From: JABJAG01 sp038137215
GTDB lineage: Bacteria; Pseudomonadota; Alphaproteobacteria; UBA6615
Assembly (NCBI GenBank): GCA_038137215.1
Contig: JAYQBG010000004.1
Location: 1 to 64,000, forward strand
Length of the DNA: 64,000 nt
Reading direction: 5' to 3'
Part shown: piece after piece, positions 26,700 through 34,446 of the stretch
Layout: each line of letters begins with the position of its first letter
Numbering within the stretch: position 1 is the first letter of the stretch
Made by a program: the position numbers and the translations under genes
The notes under the pieces: generated by a model
The model's database searches: none
What the model was told of the DNA's origin: nothing
Seen by the model: only the letters and a program-made list of their open reading frames with translations

Positions 26700-27068
26700 A
26701 TGCCTGACGACCCGCAGATTGTGGAAACTGTCTGGCAGTGGGTGAACGACCCGAACCACGCCACGGAGTGCCTGCTCGCACGCACCGAGGACGATCAGAT
26801 AATAGGGCTGGCCCATTTTCGCGATCTGCCACGGCCGCTGTCCGGTTCCACGGCGGGATTCCTGGACGACCTATTCGTTCCTGAGGAGCACCGCGGCGCG
26901 GGCGCTGCCGACGCATTGATTGCCGCCATCTCCGATATCGGCCGAGCGCGGAACTGGGCCTGGCTGCGCTGGTTTACCGCCGAGGACAATTATCGCGGGC
27001 GTGGGTTTTACGACCGGGTGGCCCATGCCACGCTCTGGAAGATCTACCAGGTCGATATCCAGGACTGA
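26700..27068 (+). CDS. GNAT-family N-acetyltransferase, 5' end interrupted (likely pseudogene)
   Basis: The open part gives 122 residues with GNAT features: ECLLARTEDDQIIGLAHFRD (strands 2-4), FLDDLFVPEEHRGAGAADAL (acetyl-CoA loop, here RGAGAADAL) and WLRWFTAEDNYRGRGFYDRV. The first strand and helix lie upstream in the same frame behind a TGA, so translation from 26700 would lack the normal N terminus. A full gene from 26613 would encode about 151 residues, the usual GNAT size. It is followed closely by the MotB-like gene. Confidence 0.75.
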   Translation: MPDDPQIVETVWQWVNDPNHATECLLARTEDDQIIGLAHFRDLPRPLSGSTAGFLDDLFVPEEHRGAGAADALIAAISDIGRARNWAWLRWFTAEDNYRGRGFYDRVAHATLWKIYQVDIQD

Positions 27069-27071
27069 TCG

Positions 27072-27656
27072 GTGGTCTTCCTGCGCTGGTTTCTGGCGGT
27101 CCTGGCAACACTTGCATCGGTGCCCGAACTGGTCGCGCTTCAGGACAGCCTCATGATCGAGCAGACATCCGAAGGTCTGCGTATCCAGCTGGTTGATCAG
27201 AAAGGCTATTCCATGTTCGCGCTGGGCAGTGCCCAGCCAAACGAGCAGACGCGCAATCTCGTCCAACTGGAGACGCGCGCGGTGGAGCAGATGTCGAACA
27301 AGATCTCGATCAGCGGCTACACTGATTCACGCGCCTACCGTTCACAGGACGGCTACACGAACTGGGAGCTGAGTTCGGATCGCGCGAACTCGGCACGGCG
27401 CCTGCTGATCGAGTCCGGACTCGATGCAAAACGGATTGCCCTGGTGCAGGGACGTGCTGATATCGACCCCTTGCTGCCCGATGACCCGGAGAGCGAACGC
27501 AATCGCCGGATCAGTATTGTCCTGCTGCGTGAAAACGCTATCCCGATCAGCATTCAGGACACCGTCGCACCGAGCGAACTTGGCGCGACCGGCACGGAAC
27601 CCGGCCCGGCACGCCGGACGGATATCGAAACCGGTAACGAACAGACACCGGGCTAG
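27072..27656 (+). CDS. Orphan MotB C-terminal (OmpA-like) peptidoglycan-binding protein
   Basis: From SVPELVALQDSLMIEQ onward, this 194-residue protein matches the periplasmic half of MotB: EGLRIQLVDQKGYSMFALGS, then ISISGYTDSRAY (usually GHTD), GYTNWELSSDRANSARRLL and PESERNRRISIVLL. The MotB membrane helix with its essential aspartate and the plug are missing. Instead a short hydrophobic start (VFLRWFLAVLATLA) may act as a signal or anchor. The GTG at 27072 has AGGA seven bases upstream inside the end of the GNAT gene. No motA is nearby. It is a remnant or a repurposed cell-wall anchor. Confidence 0.85.
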   Translation: MVFLRWFLAVLATLASVPELVALQDSLMIEQTSEGLRIQLVDQKGYSMFALGSAQPNEQTRNLVQLETRAVEQMSNKISISGYTDSRAYRSQDGYTNWELSSDRANSARRLLIESGLDAKRIALVQGRADIDPLLPDDPESERNRRISIVLLRENAIPISIQDTVAPSELGATGTEPGPARRTDIETGNEQTPG

Positions 27657-27788
27657 TCATTCCGGGTGCGGGCGCACGGACCTGGCCAAGTCCCGAAAAT
27701 GTCATGCAATTGACAGATTGACGGTTTTGCACGACTTCGGCGAACCCGATAGTGTTCCCAACGATCAGACTGTCCATCGGACGCCAGG

Positions 27789-28541
27789 ATGACGACCCAG
27801 ACGCCCAAACCGCCGCTCGTGTTTTACCGGACCGGACCGATGCCCTGCCCCTATCTGGGCGGCAAGGTTGAGCGGAATCTTTTTACGGAGTTGTCAGGCG
27901 AACAGACCTGGGACCTGCACGATCGGCTCGCCCAGGCCGGTTTCCGGCGATCCCATCACATCGTCTATCGTCCGGCCTGTCCGGGGTGCAACGGGTGCGT
28001 TCCCGTCCGCATCCCCGTGGCCAGGTTCCGCATGTCCCGCTCCCAAAGGCGCGTGTGGAACAGGAACGCTGATCTTTCGGTCTTGTTGAGCAGCCCCCGG
28101 GCCACGGACGAGCACTACGCCTTGTTCAGCCGGTATCAGAATGCGCGACACAGCGGCGGTGAGATGGCGACCATGTCATTTTCGGATTTTCGGGCCATGG
28201 TCGAAGACTCCGTGGTGGACACCCACCTCATGTCCATCCGGGGCCCGTCCGGTCAACTGATCGGTGCGTGTCTGACCGATCGCCTGTCCAGCGGGTATTC
28301 GGCCGTTTACAGCTATTTCGATCCCGATGAGGATGCGCGCAGCCTCGGGACTTACTGTGTGCTCTGGCTTCTCGATCATGCGCGGAAAGCCGGGAACGAT
28401 CACGTCTATCTCGGCTACTGGATCGATGACTGCGCGAAGATGACCTACAAGAGCCGCTTCCAGCCAATCGAACACCTGGGTGCGCAGGGCTGGCAAACCG
28501 GCCCGCTGCCCGTGCCAAACGCCGACGTATCGCACAGCTAG
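27789..28541 (+). CDS. bpt: Aspartate/glutamate leucyltransferase
   Basis: Transfers leucine from Leu-tRNA to proteins with N-terminal Asp or Glu, making them ClpS/ClpAP substrates. The 250-residue protein starts with the family region around CPYLGGKVERNLFTEL, then HIVYRPACPGCNGCVPVRIP, a cysteine-rich segment, and ends with YSYFDPDEDARSLGTYCVLW, YLGYWIDDC and MTYKSRFQPIE. It belongs to the ATE1-like group called Bpt in proteobacteria. ClpA, ClpS and Aat are also encoded in the window. Confidence 0.95.
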   Translation: MTTQTPKPPLVFYRTGPMPCPYLGGKVERNLFTELSGEQTWDLHDRLAQAGFRRSHHIVYRPACPGCNGCVPVRIPVARFRMSRSQRRVWNRNADLSVLLSSPRATDEHYALFSRYQNARHSGGEMATMSFSDFRAMVEDSVVDTHLMSIRGPSGQLIGACLTDRLSSGYSAVYSYFDPDEDARSLGTYCVLWLLDHARKAGNDHVYLGYWIDDCAKMTYKSRFQPIEHLGAQGWQTGPLPVPNADVSHS

Positions 28542-28568
28542 CCCGCCCGTCACCTCATACTTTCGTAT

Positions 28569-28590
28569 GGCGCGCATTGCGTTGCGCGCC
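28569..28590 (+). other. GC-rich hairpin after bpt
   Basis: GGCGCGCA and TGCGCGCC form an 8-bp stem with a 6-base loop, 28 bases after the bpt stop. No T run follows, so it is not a standard terminator; it may stabilise the transcript end. The rest of the gap to 28720 shows nothing I can name. Confidence 0.4.
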
Positions 28591-28719
28591 CCCTGATCGC
28601 TGTCATAAGGTCAGGCCAACATCTACCGGTCACGTCGGCTGGCAGGAATAATGTCTTTGCCGTTGCGAGTTGCGTAGTGGTCGGGACGGCACTTCAACAA
28701 ACACTCCAGGGAGTAACTC

Positions 28720-29820
28720 ATGGAACGTCGTAAGTTTATCAAGGCCGCAGGTCTTGCCGGTGTCACCGGCGCCGCCGCAGCCGCATCCGCATTCCCGAAA
28801 CCCGCCATTGCGCAGGATCGTGTCGAATTCGCTCTGGTCACCACCTGGCCGCGCGACTTCCCTGGTCTGGGTACCGGCGCACAGCGCTTCGCCGAGCGTC
28901 TTTCGGACATGAGCGATGGTCGCATCCAGGTGCAGTACTTCGCCGCCGGTGAACGCGTCGGTGCGTTCGATTCCTTCGATGAAGTCGCATCGGGGAACGC
29001 ACAGGGCTATCACGCGGCCGATTACTACTGGAAGGGTAAGCATCCAGGCTGGGCCTATTTCACCGCCGTCCCCTTCGGCCTGACCTATACCGAGATGAAC
29101 GCATGGATCCGCTTCGGCGGCGGGCAGGAACTCTGGGACGAACTCGGTGCCGAATTCGACCTGAAGGGTCTGATGTGCGGCAACACGGGCGTCCAGATGG
29201 GCGGCTGGTTCAACAAGGAAATCAACACGGCTGACGACCTCAAGGGTCTGAAAATGCGCATCCCAGGTCTGGGTGGTGACGTCATGGCCAAACTGGGCGC
29301 TTCTCCGGTCTCCCTGCCGGGTGGCCAGATTTATGAGAACCTCGTCTCCGGCGCCATCGATGCCACCGAATGGGTCGGACCGTGGAACGACCAGGTCATG
29401 AAGTTCTACGAAGCGGCGAAGTTTTACTACTATCCGGGCATGCACGAGCCGGGCTCCATGCTCGCCGTTGGCATGAACGCCTCTTTCTGGGGATCACTGT
29501 CACCGGCCGATCAACTTCTGATCGAAGCGGCTGCGTCGATGGAAAATGACGTGATGATGTCGGAATACAACGCCAAGAACGGTGCCTCGCTTGCCCAGTT
29601 GATCAACAACAACGGCGTGGAGCTGCGTCAGTTCTCCGACGAGATCTACGACAGCTTCGGTCAGGCAGCCGATGAAGTGTTCAGCGAAGTGATCGCCCAC
29701 AGCGACCTCGCCCGGCGCATCCACGAGAGCTTCCTCAAAGCACGTGAGGAAGTCGGCGGCTGGACGAACATTTCGGACCAGGCCTACGTTGCCCAGCGCA
29801 ACCGCGTTCTTGGGCTGTAG
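28720..29820 (+). CDS. TRAP transporter substrate-binding protein, TakP-like
   Basis: Periplasmic receptor of a TRAP transporter, 366 residues. The start MERRKFIKAAGLAGVTGAAA is a twin-arginine signal, with cleavage near PAIAQD. The DctP fold follows: FALVTTWPRDFPGLGTGAQR, then ADDLKGLKMRIPGLGG, and VSLPGGQIYENLVSGAIDAT with ATEWVGPWNDQ. The last is typical of the TakP group that binds 2-oxo acids, so a 2-oxo acid or related carboxylate is a fair guess. AGGGAG precedes the ATG. The two permease genes follow after a terminator that could lower their expression relative to the receptor. Confidence 0.95.
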   Translation: MERRKFIKAAGLAGVTGAAAAASAFPKPAIAQDRVEFALVTTWPRDFPGLGTGAQRFAERLSDMSDGRIQVQYFAAGERVGAFDSFDEVASGNAQGYHAADYYWKGKHPGWAYFTAVPFGLTYTEMNAWIRFGGGQELWDELGAEFDLKGLMCGNTGVQMGGWFNKEINTADDLKGLKMRIPGLGGDVMAKLGASPVSLPGGQIYENLVSGAIDATEWVGPWNDQVMKFYEAAKFYYYPGMHEPGSMLAVGMNASFWGSLSPADQLLIEAAASMENDVMMSEYNAKNGASLAQLINNNGVELRQFSDEIYDSFGQAADEVFSEVIAHSDLARRIHESFLKAREEVGGWTNISDQAYVAQRNRVLGL

Positions 29821-29844
29821 TCCAAATCCGCAGACACACACGAG

Positions 29845-29871
29845 AAAACGGAGCCCCCTTGGCTCCGTTTT
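29845..29871 (+). terminator. Terminator (attenuator) between TRAP receptor and permease genes
   Basis: AAAACGGAGCC (29845-29855) pairs with GGCTCCGTTTT (29861-29871) around a CCCTT loop, followed by TCC. It lies 25 bases after the receptor stop and about 95 before the small permease start. It probably sets the usual excess of receptor over permease. Confidence 0.85.
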
Positions 29872-29965
29872 CCATGTGTGACTGACGAAAACGTGAGTGC
29901 ACGCACAAACCTTGCTACTGTCAAATCAGTCCAGCCGGGATTGTGCAAGAGGGGTTGATCCGATC

Positions 29966-31015
29966 ATGACAGCCACAACAATGAGCGACGTCGAATCCGG
30001 CAAGACCGGACACACCGGAGCGGTGATCATCCGTATCCTCGCCTTGTCGATCATCGCAATTTGCATCGGCTTCCTGATCAACAATTACCTGACCTTCTGG
30101 CGTGACTGGCCGGGCATCGGCAATCTCTTCTCACACCTGCAATGGTTCGGTGCCGAGCCGCTCCGCAAGCCCTTCGAAGACGGCGCCGCCACACTCGGAT
30201 TTCTGCAGATCGCGCTCTATCTGGTTCTGATTGTCGGCGTCATCGCTTATGTCATGCGTACCGCAGGCCAGCCTCTCATGGTCGATTCCGAACGTCTTTC
30301 GGGTATCGCCGCCTTCATTATCCGCGCGGCCTTCTGGTCCGTTCTTCTGATCGGGATCGTCGATTCCGTCATTTCCTTTCTGCGGGTCGAAGGACTGCTC
30401 GCCGGCGTCGTCGGCGAAAAGCTGACGACCGAACTCGGCCTCTCCCGGTTTCGCGGCGCCTATGTGCACTATCCGCTCATCCTTGTTTCGATTGTCATCG
30501 CCTACTTCATGCGCACACTCGGTTTCGCCTGGCTGGCCCTGCTGGTCGTGATCGCGGAACTTCAGATCGTGATCGCGCGGTTCATCTTCTCTTATGAACA
30601 GGCCTTCATGGGAGACCTGGTTCGCTTCTGGTATGCCTCACTGTTCCTATTTGCCAGCGCCTACACCCTGACTGCGGAAGGTCATGTCCGCGTTGACGTG
30701 CTTTATGCCGGGTTCAGCGACCGCGCCAAGGCCTGGGCCAATACGATCGGATGCCTGGCACTCGGTTTGCCGCTCTGCTGGGTCATTCTGACCATGGGCA
30801 TGGCGGGCCGAGCCTCGGTCATCAACAGCCCTCTGCTCAGCTTCGAGACCTCACAAAGCGGTTTCGGTCTCTACGTGAAATACCTGATGGCCGGATTCCT
30901 GGCCGTCTTTGCCATTTCGATGATGGTCCAGTTCACCGCGTACCTCTTGTCCAATATTGCAGAGTTGCGCGGCGAACCGGGCAAACCAAAACCATCAACC
31001 GAAAACACCCACTAG
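29966..31015 (+). CDS. TRAP transporter small permease (DctQ), extended form
   Basis: About 349 residues, roughly twice the size of a common DctQ. The C-terminal half carries the DctQ domain: EQAFMGDLVRFWYASLFLFA, then LTAEGHVRVDVLYAGFSDRA. The N-terminal 190 residues hold four or so extra membrane helices (IIRILALSIIAICIGFLINN, FLQIALYLVLIVGVIAYVM). Such long small permeases occur with TakP-type receptors. The start at 29966 has GAGGGG about 11 bases upstream; 29981 is an alternative. The large permease follows after 27 bases. Confidence 0.88.
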   Translation: MTATTMSDVESGKTGHTGAVIIRILALSIIAICIGFLINNYLTFWRDWPGIGNLFSHLQWFGAEPLRKPFEDGAATLGFLQIALYLVLIVGVIAYVMRTAGQPLMVDSERLSGIAAFIIRAAFWSVLLIGIVDSVISFLRVEGLLAGVVGEKLTTELGLSRFRGAYVHYPLILVSIVIAYFMRTLGFAWLALLVVIAELQIVIARFIFSYEQAFMGDLVRFWYASLFLFASAYTLTAEGHVRVDVLYAGFSDRAKAWANTIGCLALGLPLCWVILTMGMAGRASVINSPLLSFETSQSGFGLYVKYLMAGFLAVFAISMMVQFTAYLLSNIAELRGEPGKPKPSTENTH

Positions 31016-31042
31016 CCAGACGAAACCAAACGGAAGCGCATC

Positions 31043-33706
31043 ATGGAAGTCCTGTTCATTGCCGTTCTGGTTTTGCTGATGGCCGGCGCCCTGGCCATGG
31101 GTTACCCCGTCGCCTTCGCGCTGCCCGGCTCAGCCATCCTGACGATCGCTCTGGCGTCCCTGTTCGGGTACCTCTTCACGGGCGAGACCAGCAGCTACTT
31201 TGCCCATGACGGCCCGATCCAGTGGCTGACCGCTGGCGTGACGAATTTCAGAGGGGTCTATTGGGAGGTCGAACGCGACACCCTGATCGCGATTCCGCTG
31301 TTCGTGTTCATGGGCATCATGTTGCAGCGGTCCAAGATCGCCGAAGATCTGTTGGTGACCATGGCGCAGCTCTTCGGACCGATCCCGGGCGGGTTGGGCA
31401 TGTCGGTGGTGATTGTTGGCGCCCTGCTGGCCGCCACCACGGGCATCGTCGGCGCCACGGTCGTGGCCATGGGCCTGATCTCCCTCCCGGCCATGCTGCG
31501 CAACAATTACTCCCATCCGCTCGCAACCGGCACGATCGCCGCCTCGGGGACCCTGGGACAGATCATCCCGCCGTCGATCGTGCTGATCATCCTGGCCGAC
31601 CAGCTGTCCAGCGCGTCGGATCAGGCGAGCACCGCCCGAAAGGCCGAATACAAGGAAGCCACCGGCGAATTCAACATGCCCGGCGAGTTCGATATCGCAT
31701 CGACAAGCGCGGGGGACATGTTCCTCGGTGCTTTCCTGCCGGGCATGGTCCTGGTGGGCCTCTACCTCGCCTATATCCTGATCTTCGCGCTGATCCGGCC
31801 GAAAAGTGCACCCGCCGTCCCGTGCGAAGGCGAATTCGATCTGAAGTTCGCCTTTCGCGTTTTCCTGGTGCTCATCCCTCCGCTGGCCCTCATCCTTGCG
31901 GTTCTCGGCTCAATCATCATGGGTATCGCAACAGTCAACCAGGCCGGCGCCATTGGTGCCGTGGGTGCCATTATCATGGCCGGCTATCGGCTGACCGAAG
32001 GCAACCGCCTGACCTATGTACCGGCCCTGATCGCCGTGGGCGCCGTTGTCGCTGTTTTTCTGTTGCTTGGCAGTTTTGACCTGAACATCAAGAGCATCGA
32101 TGACGGCAATGATCTTTTCGGGATCATCCTGGCCGGGATTGCGGTCGCAGCCTTCCTGCTGGCCGTGATCTGGAGCGGCTGGCGCGTCCACAAGATCAAC
32201 GACACCATGCGCAGCGTGATGATCGAAACGGCGAAAACCACGTCGATGGTGTTCATCATTCTGTTGGGTGCCGCGATGCTGACCGCTGCCTTCCGTGCCT
32301 TTGGCGGCGAAGAGCTGGTGAAGGATTTCCTTGGCGGACTGCCCGGCGGATTCTGGACGCAGTTCGTCGTTGTGATGGCTGTGATCTTCGTTCTCGGCTT
32401 TTTCCTCGACTTCATCGAGATCGCCGTGGTGGTTGTGCCCATCGTTGCGCCGATCCTGCTGCAGGATCCCTCCGCAAACATTACCGCTGTCTGGCTGGGC
32501 GTGATGGTCGGCGTGAACATGCAGACATCCTTCCTGACGCCCCCGTTCGGTTTTGCCCTGTTCTATTTACGCGGGGTCGCGCCGGCGATTGTCAAAACCA
32601 CATCAATGTACAAGGGCGTGACCGCGTTCATCGCCCTGCAATTGCTCGGACTGGCAATTGTCGGCACCTTCCCCGGACTTGTGAACTTCTTGCCCAACCA
32701 GTCCTTCCTGTCTGCTGAAACCGCACCGCCACCGAAAAACCCGAGACTGCAGCACTGCATCGAAGAAAACCTGTTTGCCGTCTATGACGCCGAACAGTCC
32801 AATCTGATTGCCGCGATTGAGCAGGGGCGCACGCTTGACTTCAGTTACCTGCCGGAGAAACGCCGCGGGGAACTGACTGCAAGCTTCGACAAGGCCGCGG
32901 CCACCTTCGACCTCGTCGAGGAAATTCGGACACGTGAGGCAGCATTGCAAGCCTACATCCCGGAGTATCGTCCCATTCACCGGAATGTTCGCGACATTCA
33001 GCGCGACATCCGCGATCACAAGGAAGAGATCGACGACCTCAAGGAACGTCTGCGGCGGAACCTGCGGAACGACGACGAGACAGCGCAGGATGTGGCCAAG
33101 TTCGAAGCCCGGGTGATCGAATCCGAGGCGGAACTTGAAGTCCTCGAAGCTTCCATCCCGGCCGTGTGGGACAGCGCCCGCAAGCGTTATCTCGAACTGT
33201 CCGGTGCGGAGAAAAAAGCCCGCCTGACCTATCGCCGAAACGTCGATCAGGCCTATGAGCCGATCATCGAAACCCAGCTGATCATCGAGAACGCCGAGGC
33301 ATTTGCGGCTATCGAAGATAAGGTCACGGGGCTACCCGAAGCAATCGCGACACAGCCGCTCGAGCAGGCCATTGAATCGGTCCGGGCCGTTGAATCGGCA
33401 CTGGCGCGACTGGTGGACACCAGCAGCATCCGTTCGGCGCTCACCCAGTCACGGCGCGCACTGACCGCACGCAACCCAAACCCGGAAAAGGCGTTAGAGG
33501 AATCCCAGAAAGCCGTGGCGATTTATACCGATGAACTCACTTGGCGGACACGTGCAGCCCGTGAACTGGCTTCTGGCCTCGCTGAATACGAAGCGGCGAT
33601 TGCCGAAACCATTGGTTTGCGCCAGCAGGACCGTCTGCCGTCGAGCAAGATCAGCGAAACGGCCTCCTGTCTCGCCGTCCACCGGGATATCTCACTGAAC
33701 TTCTGA
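31043..33706 (+). CDS. TRAP transporter large permease (DctM) with a long helical C-terminal domain
   Basis: An 887-residue protein. Residues 1 to about 550 are DctM, with many membrane helices and the motifs IPLFVFMGIMLQRSKIAEDL, GIVGATVVAMGLISLPAML, GTLGQIIPPSIVLIILADQL and MQTSFLTPPFGFALFYLRGV. Common DctM proteins are 420-640 residues. The remaining 330 or so residues are soluble and strongly charged, with probable coiled coil at RDIQRDIRDHKEEIDDLKER and EARVIESEAELEVLEA. I do not recognise this tail as a domain. It has no frameshift signature and reads cleanly to the stop, followed by a terminator. Confidence 0.92.
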   Translation: MEVLFIAVLVLLMAGALAMGYPVAFALPGSAILTIALASLFGYLFTGETSSYFAHDGPIQWLTAGVTNFRGVYWEVERDTLIAIPLFVFMGIMLQRSKIAEDLLVTMAQLFGPIPGGLGMSVVIVGALLAATTGIVGATVVAMGLISLPAMLRNNYSHPLATGTIAASGTLGQIIPPSIVLIILADQLSSASDQASTARKAEYKEATGEFNMPGEFDIASTSAGDMFLGAFLPGMVLVGLYLAYILIFALIRPKSAPAVPCEGEFDLKFAFRVFLVLIPPLALILAVLGSIIMGIATVNQAGAIGAVGAIIMAGYRLTEGNRLTYVPALIAVGAVVAVFLLLGSFDLNIKSIDDGNDLFGIILAGIAVAAFLLAVIWSGWRVHKINDTMRSVMIETAKTTSMVFIILLGAAMLTAAFRAFGGEELVKDFLGGLPGGFWTQFVVVMAVIFVLGFFLDFIEIAVVVVPIVAPILLQDPSANITAVWLGVMVGVNMQTSFLTPPFGFALFYLRGVAPAIVKTTSMYKGVTAFIALQLLGLAIVGTFPGLVNFLPNQSFLSAETAPPPKNPRLQHCIEENLFAVYDAEQSNLIAAIEQGRTLDFSYLPEKRRGELTASFDKAAATFDLVEEIRTREAALQAYIPEYRPIHRNVRDIQRDIRDHKEEIDDLKERLRRNLRNDDETAQDVAKFEARVIESEAELEVLEASIPAVWDSARKRYLELSGAEKKARLTYRRNVDQAYEPIIETQLIIENAEAFAAIEDKVTGLPEAIATQPLEQAIESVRAVESALARLVDTSSIRSALTQSRRALTARNPNPEKALEESQKAVAIYTDELTWRTRAARELASGLAEYEAAIAETIGLRQQDRLPSSKISETASCLAVHRDISLNF

Positions 33707-33728
33707 CGAAGAGCTGCGCTTCAACGAA

Positions 33729-33756
33729 AAACGGCCGCCCTTTGGGGCGGCCGTTT
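33729..33756 (+). terminator. Bidirectional terminator after the TRAP large permease
   Basis: AAACGGCCGCCC and GGGCGGCCGTTT form a 12-bp perfect stem around TTTG. It lies between the convergent ends of the TRAP permease and bioY and has A-rich and T-rich flanks on opposite sides, so both may use it. Confidence 0.9.
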
Positions 33757-33776
33757 CCTGTTCTGTTTCCCGCTGC

Positions 33777-34370
33777 CTATCGCAGCGAACGCCGCGGCAG
33801 GAGTTTCCAAACCATCGGGAGGAATGCCGCCGCCAATGCGATCTTGATCAAGGCCACCCAGACAAAAGGCACCAAACCCAATTCAAGAGCTTTCCCAAAA
33901 CCTCCAACCAAAGTGGACAGCCAGGCCACGCCAAACACAAAAATAATCGCTGTACCCGCAAGGTTCGCGAGGAATGTCAATACGACATTCCGATCCCAGC
34001 CCCGTTCGGCAAGCCAGCCAACAAAAACCGCTGCGACCAAAAACCCAAACAAATATCCACCAGTCGGACCGGCCATATAAACAAGGCCAGCCCCGCTCTC
34101 GAATACCGGCAGACCGACGGCGCCCTCGGCCAGATAGAGAAGCAGTGTTGCCCCGGCCAACCGTGCGCCATAGGCCATGGCGATGACGAGGACTGCAAAT
34201 GTCTGCATCGTTAGGGGCACAGGTTCCAACGGGATGCTGGTCTTAGCGGAGATCGCCATTAGTGCGCTCCCCAAGACAGCGAGAGCTATCAACCGCAATG
34301 TGCCGCCATATTCGCGCGGCCAAAGCGAGTCGATCAGTGTGGGCGCTGTGCCTGTTGCGATCTGCATCAT
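33777..34370 (-). CDS. bioY: Biotin transporter BioY
   Basis: Biotin-specific substrate-binding membrane component of ECF-type or stand-alone transport, 197 residues with six helices. Motifs are IPLEPVPLTMQTFAVLVIAM, then LVYMAGPTGGYLFGFLVAA. No bioM/bioN genes are in the window, so it may act alone or use distant partners. Biotin is needed by AccB/AccC, encoded at 48-50 kb. The upstream region has no clear BioR box. Confidence 0.95.
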   Translation of the reverse strand: MMQIATGTAPTLIDSLWPREYGGTLRLIALAVLGSALMAISAKTSIPLEPVPLTMQTFAVLVIAMAYGARLAGATLLLYLAEGAVGLPVFESGAGLVYMAGPTGGYLFGFLVAAVFVGWLAERGWDRNVVLTFLANLAGTAIIFVFGVAWLSTLVGGFGKALELGLVPFVWVALIKIALAAAFLPMVWKLLPRRSLR

Positions 34371-34446
34371 GTCTCTCCGTGTTAACGGATAATGTTCCGT
34401 TTTTGACTGTTACCAGCTTCACCTGGCCCGAACAACAAGCACGCAA

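Noticed and set aside
34371..34440. BioR-box-like TTATCCGTTAA upstream of bioY
   Set aside because: The known box is TTATCTATAA-like; the match here is partial and not symmetric.
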